A stretch of DNA of 64,000 nt from RPQJ01 sp963706535 (GTDB lineage Bacteria > Pseudomonadota > Gammaproteobacteria > Steroidobacterales > Steroidobacteraceae), in NCBI GenBank assembly GCA_963706535.1, contig CAVPMU010000001.1, positions 1 to 64,000 of the forward strand, given 5' to 3'. Position numbers and translations under genes: made by a program. Position 1 is the stretch's first letter. Each line of letters begins with the position of its first letter. The notes beneath the pieces are model-generated. The model had not been told where the DNA came from and searched no databases. It saw only the letters and a program-made list of their open reading frames with translations. Of the stretch, positions 49,479 through 58,599 are shown piece by piece.

Positions 49479-50116
49479 ATGTCGTTCTTGGCGGAACTGA
49501 AGCGTCGGCGGGTGGGCAAGGTCGCCATCGCCTACGGCGCGATCGCGTGGGTCGTGACGGAGGCGAGCTCCGTCGTGCTGCCCGCGCTCAGGCTGCCCGA
49601 GTGGACCGTCACCTTCATCGTCGTCTTCCTGCTGATCGGCTTCCCGATCGCCATGCTGCTCGCGTGGATATTCGACGTCGGGCCGCAGGGCATCGAGCGC
49701 ACCGAGCCGCTCGCCGGCACGCCGCCCTCGATGCACGCGCGCTTGAGGTTCGCCTACGTCGCGCTGGTGCTGGTCTGCATGGCCGGGCTCGGCTACCTGC
49801 TCTACGAGCGGGGCGTCGGCCGCGCGCCGTCGATCCCGAGGCGGGGCCCCAGGTGACGCTGGTCGGGCCGTACATGCAACTCGGGCAGATCGACCTCGTC
49901 TACGAGATCCTCTTCGAGTCGCTCGAGCAGGACCCCGCCGCATGGGTCGACGAGTGGGACCTCGGCATCGCCTGGTCCGATGAAGGGACCGCGTTCCGCA
50001 AGGATCCGCGCTTCGTGCAGCTGGCCGAACGCCTCGGCATGGTCGACTACAGGAAGCAGTACGGCTATCCGGACCGTTGCCGTGCCGGCACCGACACGCC
50101 GGTCGTCTGTTCCTGA
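49479..50116 (+). pseudogene. Membrane-anchored TPR/TolB-like protein, middle deleted
   Basis: The first 115 codons match the N-terminus of a family of membrane-anchored proteins linked to adenylate cyclase and TPR domains (SFLAELKRRRVGKVAIAYGAIAWVVTEASSVVLPALRLPEW, then IGFPIAMLLAWIFDVGPQGIERT). From about 49845 another frame matches the family C-terminus (FRKDPRFVQLAERLGMVDYRKQYGYPDRC). The roughly 400-residue TolB/TPR middle is gone and the frame is broken at the junction. It is a remnant. Confidence 0.75.
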
Positions 50117-50120
50117 GCGC

Positions 50121-51196
<1,076 letters not shown>

Positions 51197-51200
<4 letters not shown>

Positions 51201-51598
51201 ACACGGAAGCCAACGCGCGATTTGCCTCGGGCTGCGTCGCCGCCGGCTCACTGTTGATGCTGGCGGGCGTACTGCTGGGTGCCTTCGGCGCGCACGGTCT
51301 CGAAGGGCGCGTCGCTCCGCGCCAGCTCGCGAGCTTCCAGACGGGCGTGCTGTACCAGCAGGTGCATGCGCTCGGGCTGGTGCTGGTCGGACTGGTTGCC
51401 GGACGGACCGCGGGCTCGAGCGCGCTGCGCTGGAGCGCCGGGCTGATGTGCGCCGGTATCGTGTTCTTCTGCGGCTCGATCTACCTGATGACGGCCGGTG
51501 CGCCGCGCTGGCTCGGCATGGTGGCGCCGATCGGGGGCCTGTCGTTCATGGCCGCCTGGGCGCTGCTGGCGGTGCACGCGCTCAGGCGTCGGGATTGA
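51197..51598 (+). CDS. DUF423 family membrane protein
   Basis: The 133-residue protein has four hydrophobic segments and the DUF423 signature LLGAFGAHGLEGRVAPRQLASFQTGVLYQQVHALGLVLVGL, followed by GIVFFCGSIYLMTAGAPRWLGMVAPIGGLSFMAAWALLAV. The function is unknown. It is translationally coupled to mutY and ends by overlapping the convergent yggX gene by 17 bases. Confidence 0.9.
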
Positions 51599-51851
51599 CG
51601 AATCCCCCGGGCTTCTCCGAGCCGCCGCCGAACAGGAATTTCTCCATTTCCTCGACCAGGAACCTGCGCGCCTTCGGCTCGATCGGCGAGAGGCGATACT
51701 CATTCATCAGCATGGTCTGGTGCCTGAGCCACAGTTGCCAGGCTTCCTTCGAGATGTTCTCGAAGATGCGCTTGCCGAGCTCGCCCGGGTAGGGAACGCG
51801 GTCCAGCCCCTCGGCCTCGCGCTTCAGGTAGGAACAGTGGACGCTGCGCAA
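51582..51851 (-). CDS. yggX: Fe(2+)-trafficking protein YggX
   Basis: YggX protects iron-sulphur clusters from oxidation. The 89-residue protein matches the family throughout: VHCSYLKREAEGLDRVPYPGELGKRIFENISKEAWQLWLRHQTMLMNEYRLSPIEPKARRFLVEEMEKFLFG. The conserved Cys is at residue 6. In enterobacteria yggX is directly downstream of mutY; here it is close to mutY but on the opposite strand. Confidence 0.95.
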   Translation of the reverse strand: MRSVHCSYLKREAEGLDRVPYPGELGKRIFENISKEAWQLWLRHQTMLMNEYRLSPIEPKARRFLVEEMEKFLFGGGSEKPGGFVNPDA

Positions 51852-51862
51852 TGCCGCTCTCC

Positions 51863-52348
51863 TCAGGCCAGCGGTTGGTTGGAGAGGACGATGCCGTCCT
51901 CGTCGACGTAGACGTGGTCGCCCGGGCGGAACGTCACGCCCGCGAATCGCACCGGCACGTCGCGCTCGCCCTCGTTGCGCTTCTCGCTGCGCAGCGGCAT
52001 TGTGCCGAGGGCGCGGATGCCGAGGTTCATCTGCGCGAGCGCCGCTGAATCGCGGATGCAGCCGTGGACGATGACGCCGGCCCAGCCGTTCCTGACGGCC
52101 GCTTCACCGAGCTTGTCGCCGAGCAGCGCGCGTCGCCGCGAGCCGCCGCCGTCCACGATCAGCACGCGACCCTCGCCCGGGCCCTCCACGGCTTCCTTGA
52201 CCCTCGAGTTGTCCTCGAAGCAGCGCACCGTGCTCACGGGGCCCGAGAACGCGTGGCGTCCGCCGTACGGGCGGAACACCGGTTCACACACCTGCACCGC
52301 ATCGCCGTGCTGGTCGCAGAGGTCTGCGGTTGCCGAGGGAGTGGGCAT
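51863..52348 (-). CDS. rraA: RraA family protein
   Basis: The 161-residue protein matches RraA, known as a regulator of RNase E and in some members a 4-hydroxy-4-methyl-2-oxoglutarate aldolase. Motifs are ATADLCDQHGDAVQVCEPVFRPYGG, VLIVDGGGSRRRALLGDKLGEAAVRNGWAGVIVHGCIRDSAAL and GDHVYVDEDGIVLS. The Asp/Arg metal-binding set for aldolase activity (GGGSRRRALLGD) is only partly canonical. It lies just upstream of yggX on the same strand. Confidence 0.92.
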   Translation of the reverse strand: MPTPSATADLCDQHGDAVQVCEPVFRPYGGRHAFSGPVSTVRCFEDNSRVKEAVEGPGEGRVLIVDGGGSRRRALLGDKLGEAAVRNGWAGVIVHGCIRDSAALAQMNLGIRALGTMPLRSEKRNEGERDVPVRFAGVTFRPGDHVYVDEDGIVLSNQPLA

Positions 52349-52422
52349 GGGGGAGGGGTCCGTGGGGAAGGAGCGGCGGATTATAGCGAGCGACGCAGCC
52401 GCGACCACGGGGACGGACGAAA

Positions 52423-52546
52423 GGGGGTAATGACTAGGGGGTAGGGGGTAGGAAGAAGCGGATAGCGGACAACGGACATTGAACATCGGAAGCGGGCCGT
52501 ACTGGCCGGCCCGCCCACTACCCACTACCCCCTGATCATTACCCCC
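52423..52546. repeat. Inverted block of GGGGGTA-type repeats
   Basis: The left arm (52423-52452) carries GGGGGTA-like units and the right arm (52514-52546) the complementary TACCCCC units, with the same mixed order (a GGTAATGA-type unit at the outer end). About 60 bp between them contain a smaller hairpin (GCGGGCCG and CGGCCCGC). It separates the rraA and hsp20 genes. It has the same architecture as the block at 28241. Confidence 0.8.
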
Positions 52547-52552
52547 TGCTCT

Positions 52553-52996
52553 TCATTGCACTTGTATCTGCCGCGCCTGCGGCTGCACGACCTTGTGCTT
52601 CGGGATGTGGATCACGATGACGCCGTCCTTGCTCTCGGCGCGGATCGACTGCTCGTCGGCATCGTCGGGCAGGGCGAAGCGGCGCGTGAACGAGCCATAC
52701 TGGCGCTCGATGCGGTGCAGCTTCTCGTTCTCCTCGCGCTTCTCCTGGCGGCGCTCGCCGGACAGGGTCAGCACGCCGTCCTGCACCGTCAGGCTGACGT
52801 CCTCCTTGCGCACTTCGGGCAGCTCCGCCTTGATCAGGTACTCGCCCTCGGTCTCGCTCACGTCGGCGAGCGGCGCCCAGGCGAGGGCGGGCTGGCCTTC
52901 GACGGACGGGCGCGGCAGGCGCCGGAAGGCGTCGGCGAAGAAACGGTCGAACACGTCGTCCACGTCGCGGAACGGTTCCCACTTGATGACACGCAT
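52553..52996 (-). CDS. Hsp20/alpha-crystallin small heat-shock protein
   Basis: This 147-residue chaperone has the alpha-crystallin domain from about residue 45: WAPLADVSETEGEYLIKAELPEVRKEDVSLTVQDGVLTLSGERRQEKREENEKLHRIERQYGSFTRRFALPDDAD. It holds unfolded proteins during heat or solvent stress. The ATG at 52996 follows GAGGAGAAG. No CIRCE or sigma-32 promoter was evident to me in the short upstream stretch. Confidence 0.93.
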   Translation of the reverse strand: MRVIKWEPFRDVDDVFDRFFADAFRRLPRPSVEGQPALAWAPLADVSETEGEYLIKAELPEVRKEDVSLTVQDGVLTLSGERRQEKREENEKLHRIERQYGSFTRRFALPDDADEQSIRAESKDGVIVIHIPKHKVVQPQARQIQVQ

Positions 52997-53093
52997 CGGC
53001 TTCTCCTCGGGTCCTGTGGGATCGCCCCGGCGACCCCTCCATGCCGCCGTAGATGCGAACGGCCGGTCGGCTTTCAAGGGGTGGCGTGGCCGC

Positions 53094-55622
53094 TCAAGCC
53101 GGGTACCAGAGGATGAACGCTGCCTCGGCCGGGACCCTGGCTGCCGGGTGCGAGGGCACGATCCGCGGCGTGTAGTCCCGGGCGGGCCGGTTCGACGGCA
53201 CCGTGGCGACCCACAGGTACCCGCCGGCCGCCCCGCTGAGTGGCCGGTCGCGGGTCATGGCGTGGACTTCCTGGGCCGCGCCGGGCCGCGCTTCGGCATA
53301 CAGCTGCACGCCGACGGCATCGGGCGGGACGTCGCCCAGGTAGGCCTGGACCCGGAACTCGTGGCCGTGGTCCGTCGTCAGCACGTCGACGTTGCCCCAG
53401 TGCAGCGCCTGCCAGTGGTGTCGCAGGCCGCGATACCAGCGCGCCAGGTCGCGGGCGAGACCGAGGTCGCGCTCCGCGCGCTGCCAGTGGGCCTGCGCCG
53501 CGGGCAGGTAGAGCTGCTGCAGGTACTCCGCCAGCATGCGATTGCTGCTGAAGCGAGGCGTGAGCCCGGCCAGGCTCGCGCGGATACGCGCCACCCACGC
53601 GCGCGGGATGCCCTCGGCGTCGCGCGAGTAGAAATCGGGCACGACCCGTTGCTCGAGCAGGTCGAACAGTTGTGCGGTCTCGGTCGCGTCCCACTGCGCC
53701 TCCGTGTGTTCCCGCCCGTCGCCGAGCGCCCAGCCGACGGCCGGCGCATACGCCTCCGCCCACCAGCCGTCGAGTTCCGACAGGTTCAGGCCGCCGTTCA
53801 CCAGCACCTTCATGCCGCTCGTGCCGCTCGCCTCCCAGGGGCGGCGCGGCGTGTTCACCCACACGTCGACGCCCTGCACCAGCTGCTCGGCGAGCGACAT
53901 GTCGTAGTCCTCGAGGAACACCGCCCGCGCGCGCACCGCAGGTCGGCGCACGAACCCGGCCCACTGGCGGATGAAGGACTTGCCCTGCTCGTCGTGTGGA
54001 TGGGCCTTGCCAGCGATGATCAGCTGGACCGGGCGCGCCGGGTCCGTGAGCAGCCGCTCCAGGCGCTCCGGCTGCGACAGCAGCATGGTCGGGCGCTTGT
54101 ACTCGGTGAAGCGCCGCGCGAAGCCGAGTGTCAGCACGTTGGGATCCAGAGCGTCGCGGGCAAGCGCACGCAGTTCCTCGCCGTCGCCGCGCCGGCCGAG
54201 CTGCCGCTGCAGCCGCCGCCGTGCATAGTCGACGAGGTCGCGACGTTCCATCGCCTTGAAGTCCCAGATCTGCGCGTCGGTGAGCCGGGCGACGGCGTCG
54301 GAGAGTTGCTGGGGGCTGCCGAGCCAGCGTTCCTTGCCGCAGGCCTCGGTCCACAGGTGGTCGGCCCAGGGCGAGTCCCAGCTCGGCACGTGGACCGCGT
54401 TGGTGACGTGCGACACCGGCACCTCCTGCTCGGGCCAGCGCGCGTAGACGGGCGCGAAGATGCGCCGGCTGACGCGGCCGTGCAGCTCGCTCACGCCGTT
54501 GATGCGCGCGCAGGTGCGGGCGGCGAGGTAGGCCATGTTGAACGGCTCGGAGGCGTCGTGCGCATCGATCCGCCCGAGTCCCAGCAACTGGCCGGGCTCG
54601 AGCCCGCAGCTGCGCGCGTACTCGAGCCCGTACTTGTAGAGCAACGGCACCGGGAAGGTGTCGAAGGCGGCGGGCACGGGCGTGTGCGTCGTGAAGACGT
54701 TGCCGGCGCGGGTCGCCCACAGGGCGGTGAAGAAGTCGGTGCCGTGCTCCACCATGAACGTGCGCGCCCGCTCGACGGTCGCGAGCGCCGCATGTCCCTC
54801 GTTGAGGTGCAGCACGTCCACCTCGATGCCGAGCGCGCGCAGCGCACGCCAGCCGCCGATGCCGAGCACGCTTTCCTGCATCAGGCGCGTCTCGCGGTCC
54901 CCGCCGTAGAGCTTGGCGGTGATGCCGCGGTCGAACGGTGAATTGAGCGGATCGTCGCTGTCGAGCAGGTAGAGCGAGACGCGGCCCACGGTGGTGCGCC
55001 ACATGCGCACGCGCAGGTTGCGTCCCGGCAGCTCGATCGTGACGCGCAGCGGCGTGCCCTCGTCGTCCGTCACGAGGCGCACGGGCATCGATTCGCGCGA
55101 GTTGATCGCGTAGACCTCGAGCTGCCTGCCGTCGGCATCGAGCATCTGGCGGAAATAGCCTTCGCGGTAGAAGAGCCCCACCGCGGTCAGGGGCACGCCC
55201 AGGTCGCTCGCAGTCTTGAGGTGGTCGCCGGCCAGCACGCCGAGTCCGCCGGAGTAGAGCGGCATGGCATCGGTGATGCCGTATTCCATGCTGAAGTACG
55301 CGATGGCGAGCGGACGCTCGAGCGTGTTGCCCTGCTGGAACCAGCTCGGGCGGGCGAGATACTCGGCCTGCGCGCGTGCGAGGCCGTGGACCCGCGCGAC
55401 GAAATCGGCGTTGCGCGCGAGTTCGTCCAGGCGACTGCGCGGCGTGTTCTGGATGACCAGCACCGGATTGTGCGTCTGGTGCCAGACCTCAGGCGACAGC
55501 GCTTCCCAGATGCGATCCGTGGCGTGGTTCCAGACCCAGTGGAGGTTGAGCGCGAGGCTCGCGATCGGCTCGAGCGCCGGTGGCAGCGAGAGCGAGAGAT
55601 CCTTCAGTCCGTCCGGTGCCAT
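53094..55622 (-). CDS. glgP: Alpha-glucan phosphorylase
   Basis: The 842-residue enzyme releases glucose-1-phosphate from glycogen or maltodextrin. Family motifs are IAYFSMEYGITDAMPLYSGGLGVLAGDHLKTASDLGVPLTAVGLFY, EVDVLHLNEGHAALAT, ARRFTEYKRPTMLL and the PLP-binding lysine region EASGTSGMKVLVNGGLNLSELDGWW. It belongs to the shorter GlgP type with an N-terminal DUF3417 domain. ATG 55622 is used. No glycogen-synthesis gene is next to it. Confidence 0.92.
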   Translation of the reverse strand: MAPDGLKDLSLSLPPALEPIASLALNLHWVWNHATDRIWEALSPEVWHQTHNPVLVIQNTPRSRLDELARNADFVARVHGLARAQAEYLARPSWFQQGNTLERPLAIAYFSMEYGITDAMPLYSGGLGVLAGDHLKTASDLGVPLTAVGLFYREGYFRQMLDADGRQLEVYAINSRESMPVRLVTDDEGTPLRVTIELPGRNLRVRMWRTTVGRVSLYLLDSDDPLNSPFDRGITAKLYGGDRETRLMQESVLGIGGWRALRALGIEVDVLHLNEGHAALATVERARTFMVEHGTDFFTALWATRAGNVFTTHTPVPAAFDTFPVPLLYKYGLEYARSCGLEPGQLLGLGRIDAHDASEPFNMAYLAARTCARINGVSELHGRVSRRIFAPVYARWPEQEVPVSHVTNAVHVPSWDSPWADHLWTEACGKERWLGSPQQLSDAVARLTDAQIWDFKAMERRDLVDYARRRLQRQLGRRGDGEELRALARDALDPNVLTLGFARRFTEYKRPTMLLSQPERLERLLTDPARPVQLIIAGKAHPHDEQGKSFIRQWAGFVRRPAVRARAVFLEDYDMSLAEQLVQGVDVWVNTPRRPWEASGTSGMKVLVNGGLNLSELDGWWAEAYAPAVGWALGDGREHTEAQWDATETAQLFDLLEQRVVPDFYSRDAEGIPRAWVARIRASLAGLTPRFSSNRMLAEYLQQLYLPAAQAHWQRAERDLGLARDLARWYRGLRHHWQALHWGNVDVLTTDHGHEFRVQAYLGDVPPDAVGVQLYAEARPGAAQEVHAMTRDRPLSGAAGGYLWVATVPSNRPARDYTPRIVPSHPAARVPAEAAFILWYPA

Positions 55623-55642
55623 GACCACTCCCGGAAAGCAGA

Positions 55643-55673
55643 ACGGCGCGACCGGGAAGCCCGATCGCGCCGT
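55643..55673 (-). terminator. Rho-independent terminator after the HiPIP gene
   Basis: ACGGCGCGA and TCGCGCCGT form a 9-bp stem that continues with CGGG/CCCG inside. On the minus strand the hairpin is followed by a T-rich stretch (TTCTGCTTTCC). It lies 25 bases past the HiPIP stop codon. Confidence 0.7.
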
Positions 55674-55698
55674 CCATGGACGACAGTCGCGTGAGCGA

Positions 55699-56031
55699 TT
55701 ACGGGCGCTTCACGAAGACCTTGCACCATCCGGTCGCCGCGACGTTGCGGCCCGCGAAGATGTTGCACGGGATCTTCGGGCCCTTCTCCTTGCCCGCGGG
55801 CACCTGCAGGCAGTTCGCGCAGACCTGGCCCGGCTTGTAGTTCGGGTTCGTCTTCGCGTCCACCGTCCTGGCGTCGGTGACGTAGCCGAGGCTCTTGGCC
55901 TGCGGCTCGTTCGGATCGACGTCGGCCGCTGCGGCCTCGGCGCGACCGAGCAGTGCGGTCACAGGCACGGCCGCTACACCCATCAACGCACCCTTGAGCA
56001 CGTCACGGCGGGGATATTTTCTCTCGGTCAT
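55699..56031 (-). CDS. High-potential iron-sulphur protein (HiPIP)
   Basis: HiPIP is a small periplasmic one-electron carrier that can feed haem-copper oxidases. This 110-residue protein has a twin-arginine signal (RRDVLKGALMGVAAVPVTALLG) and the four cluster cysteines in CANCLQVP, GPKIPCNIF and TGWCKVFV. The Tat signal fits export with a folded [4Fe-4S] cluster. A good AGGAG site precedes the ATG. It is single, with its own terminator, 2.2 kb from the redox operon at the window end. Confidence 0.93.
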   Translation of the reverse strand: MTERKYPRRDVLKGALMGVAAVPVTALLGRAEAAAADVDPNEPQAKSLGYVTDARTVDAKTNPNYKPGQVCANCLQVPAGKEKGPKIPCNIFAGRNVAATGWCKVFVKRP

Positions 56032-56209
56032 TTACCTTCACTCCTGGGGCATGCGTGGACCACTGTCACCGATTCTACCCGGTGGCATGCCGTAAGACAT
56101 CGTTGTGGGCCGCGGGTTCCGGCTGGTTCCGTCGAATGTCCAGCAATGAGAATGGCTCGCATTTGGCGTCGATTCGCGAAGCGGCGTCCGTGGCTCTTAG
56201 AATCGACCC

Positions 56210-57172
56210 ATGCACGACCCGCGCCGCAGCCGGATCAAGAAGTTGCTCGGGATTACCGCGAGCATCCTGATCGCGGCGCTGGCCGCCTACGTGCTCTACC
56301 GGACCTTCCAGCGCATCAGCCTCGCCGAGGTCCTGGCGCACATGCGCGCGGTGCCGGCCGGCGTGCTGCTGCTGGCGGCCCTCTGCGCGGGCGGCGCATA
56401 CCTCGCGCTCGCGACCTACGAAGTCGTCGTCGTGCGTTACGTGAAGCACTGCATCGGCCGCGCGAGGCCGATGATCACCGCGCTGATCGCCTTTCCGCTC
56501 GGGCATGCGGTGGGCCAGGCGATGCTGAGCGGCGGTGCGCTGCGCTACCGCATGTACACGCCGGCGGGTTTCTCGGCGATGGAAGTCGGGGCGACCGTTC
56601 TGCTGTCGAACCTGCCGTACGCCCTCGGCTTCGGGCTGTTGTTCGACCTCGCGCTGGTGTTCGGCGCCGATGCACTCGCGCCGATCTTCCGGGTGCCGAG
56701 CCACTGGCTGCTGCTGCTCGGCTGCGTCGGGCTCGCGAAGGACGCGGGCTACCTGCTGTTCGTCAAGCTGCGCAAGGCGCCGATCCGCCTCGGCGGCTGG
56801 GCCGTGAACCTGCCGACGCCGAAGCTGACCCTGCTGCAACTGCTGGTCGGCGTGATCGACATCATGCTGGTCTCGTCCGTGCTCTACCTGCTGCTGCCGC
56901 AGTCCGCGGGCCTCGCGTTCCTGCCGTTCCTCGCGGTGTACCTCGCGAGCGTGCTGGTCGGCGTGCTGAGCCACGTGCCGGCCGGGCTCGGCGTGCTCGA
57001 ATCGATGCTGCTGTTGCTGCTGCCGCACGTCCCGCCAGCCGAACTGCTCGCGGCGGTGCTGCTGTACAGGGTGATCTACGAGGTCGTGCCGCTCGTCATC
57101 GCGATGACCCTCTGGGGCGGCTACGAGCTCGTGTCGGACGACGGTGCGCGCGTCCGCCTGCTGCGTCAGTGA
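56210..57172 (+). CDS. Lysylphosphatidylglycerol synthase-like (UPF0104) membrane protein
   Basis: The 320-residue protein has eight or so hydrophobic segments and belongs to the UPF0104/AglD-like group, the membrane part of MprF flippases without the synthase domain. Typical parts are TYEVVVVRYV, ALIAFPLGHAVGQAMLSGGALRYRMYTPAGFS, and LSHVPAGLGVLESMLLLLLP. It may flip a lipid; nothing nearby tells which. It overlaps the convergent amine-oxidase-like gene by seven bases. Confidence 0.85.
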   Translation: MHDPRRSRIKKLLGITASILIAALAAYVLYRTFQRISLAEVLAHMRAVPAGVLLLAALCAGGAYLALATYEVVVVRYVKHCIGRARPMITALIAFPLGHAVGQAMLSGGALRYRMYTPAGFSAMEVGATVLLSNLPYALGFGLLFDLALVFGADALAPIFRVPSHWLLLLGCVGLAKDAGYLLFVKLRKAPIRLGGWAVNLPTPKLTLLQLLVGVIDIMLVSSVLYLLLPQSAGLAFLPFLAVYLASVLVGVLSHVPAGLGVLESMLLLLLPHVPPAELLAAVLLYRVIYEVVPLVIAMTLWGGYELVSDDGARVRLLRQ

Positions 57173-58170
57173 CGCGACAGCGGCGCCGACAGCCCGACCA
57201 TCGACAGCACGGAGTGCGCCAGCGCGCGTCCGCTTTCGAACGCGGCCTCCACGCGCGGCGCGATGCACCAGTCGCCGCAGGCGCCAGCGGCGATCTCCTC
57301 GTCGACGAGGCAGGGCAGGCCGAGCGACTGCTCGACGAACGCGTGGCGCCAGCGGTGCGCCTGCAGGTAGACCGGCGGCGGCAGCGCGATGCCCAGTTCC
57401 CGCCCGAACTCCTGCAGCATCAGGCGGGCCACTTCCGCGGCATCGGCGCCGAGGTGCTCCAGCGACCACGACGTCGAGGCGTGCACGACCCAGCATTGCG
57501 GGCCCGGCGGTCGCTGCGTCTTGCTCGAATCGCAGGCGGCCCACACCAGCGGACCGCGGGTCCAGCGGCGCACATCGGCGCCCGCGTCGATCGGCTCGTC
57601 GAACGCCACCATGGCGGCGCAGCAGGGGGCCATGCGCACGTCGGCGAGGTGGCGGAAAGCGCGGCCGTGCGGGCCGAGCAGCGTCAGCGCCTGCGGCGCG
57701 GGCACCGCCACCGCCACCGCGTCGAAGATCCTGTTCTGCCGACCGGAATCCGTCTGCAGCTCCCAGCCGCGCACGCCCTGCACCAGCTCGTGCACGCCAA
57801 CGCCCGTCTGGAGCTCGATGCCGCGGGACAGCGGGCGGACGATGGCGCTCATGCCGGGCGCGCCGACGTACCAGTCGTCGAACGGGGCGTCGAAGCTGCG
57901 ATCGTCCTCCATGAGGCGGGGCCGCCAGGGGCGCGCTACGCCGGCCCGCTTCGCGACCTCGACGTACTTCAGGAAGGGACGGCTGCGGGCCGTGACGAAC
58001 TGGGCGCCGTGGTCGAACGCGAAGTTGCCCTGCCGGCGCGTGCCGAGCCGCCCGCCGAGGCCGCGTGAACGCTCGAAGACGGTGACGCGCGCATCCGCGC
58101 CGGCGATCTCTCGCGCACAGGCGAGGCCGGCGATGCCCGCGCCGATGACGGCTACGCGTACGTCTGCCAT
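57166..58170 (-). CDS. Renalase-like FAD-dependent oxidoreductase
   Basis: This 334-residue protein is an FAD-binding amine-oxidase-like enzyme similar to bacterial renalase. The dinucleotide loop is VAVIGAGIAGLACAREIAGAD, followed by VFERSRGLGGRLGTRRQGNFAFDHGAQFVTAR, and the C-terminal FAD contact is GDWCIAPRVEAAFESGRALAHSVL. Bacterial renalases oxidise unproductive isomers of dihydronicotinamides. The gene lies 33 bases after the hemerythrin gene on the same strand and may be the last member of the redox operon. Confidence 0.85.
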   Translation of the reverse strand: MADVRVAVIGAGIAGLACAREIAGADARVTVFERSRGLGGRLGTRRQGNFAFDHGAQFVTARSRPFLKYVEVAKRAGVARPWRPRLMEDDRSFDAPFDDWYVGAPGMSAIVRPLSRGIELQTGVGVHELVQGVRGWELQTDSGRQNRIFDAVAVAVPAPQALTLLGPHGRAFRHLADVRMAPCCAAMVAFDEPIDAGADVRRWTRGPLVWAACDSSKTQRPPGPQCWVVHASTSWSLEHLGADAAEVARLMLQEFGRELGIALPPPVYLQAHRWRHAFVEQSLGLPCLVDEEIAAGACGDWCIAPRVEAAFESGRALAHSVLSMVGLSAPLSRH

Positions 58171-58203
58171 CCGGCCATTCTACAGGCCGGCCGCGCGCGT
58201 GCC

Positions 58204-58599
58204 TCAGGCGCCGAGGAATCTGTGAAGCCGTGCGTCGTGGGTCTGGAAGTGACCGCTGAACCATTGCGCCAGCCGCGTGGCGAACTGCTCCTCGTCGAGC
58301 GGCGCCCCGCCCGCCTGTTCGTCCATCAGGTCGCGCAGGTCGTCGAGCAGGCGCTCGTGGTCGGCCTTGTGCGCGGCGAGGCCGTCGTAGCGACGGGCGC
58401 GCATGACCTTCTCCTCCAGCGCGAAGTGACCGGAGATGCTCGCGTAGATCTCGCCCAGGAACCCCTCGACCCGCTCCGCCGAGCGGTCCTCGCCGAGGGC
58501 CGCGTGCAGCGAGTTGATCAGCCCGATCAACTCCTGGTGCTCGTGATCGACCTCCTCGATGCTGATGCGGAAATCGTCCCGCCACTGCAGCAGTGTCAT
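58204..58599 (-). CDS. Bacteriohemerythrin
   Basis: The 131-residue protein has the hemerythrin diiron signature: WRDDFRISIEEVDHEHQELIGLIN, HFALEEKVMRARRYDGLAAHKADHERLL and WFSGHFQTHDARLHRFL, which supply the His, Glu and Asp ligands. It binds O2 and possibly NO. Its ATG overlaps the stop of the cytochrome b-ferredoxin fusion gene by four bases, so it is made together with it and probably buffers or delivers the gas for the operon's haem-copper enzyme. Confidence 0.92.
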   Translation of the reverse strand: MTLLQWRDDFRISIEEVDHEHQELIGLINSLHAALGEDRSAERVEGFLGEIYASISGHFALEEKVMRARRYDGLAAHKADHERLLDDLRDLMDEQAGGAPLDEEQFATRLAQWFSGHFQTHDARLHRFLGA

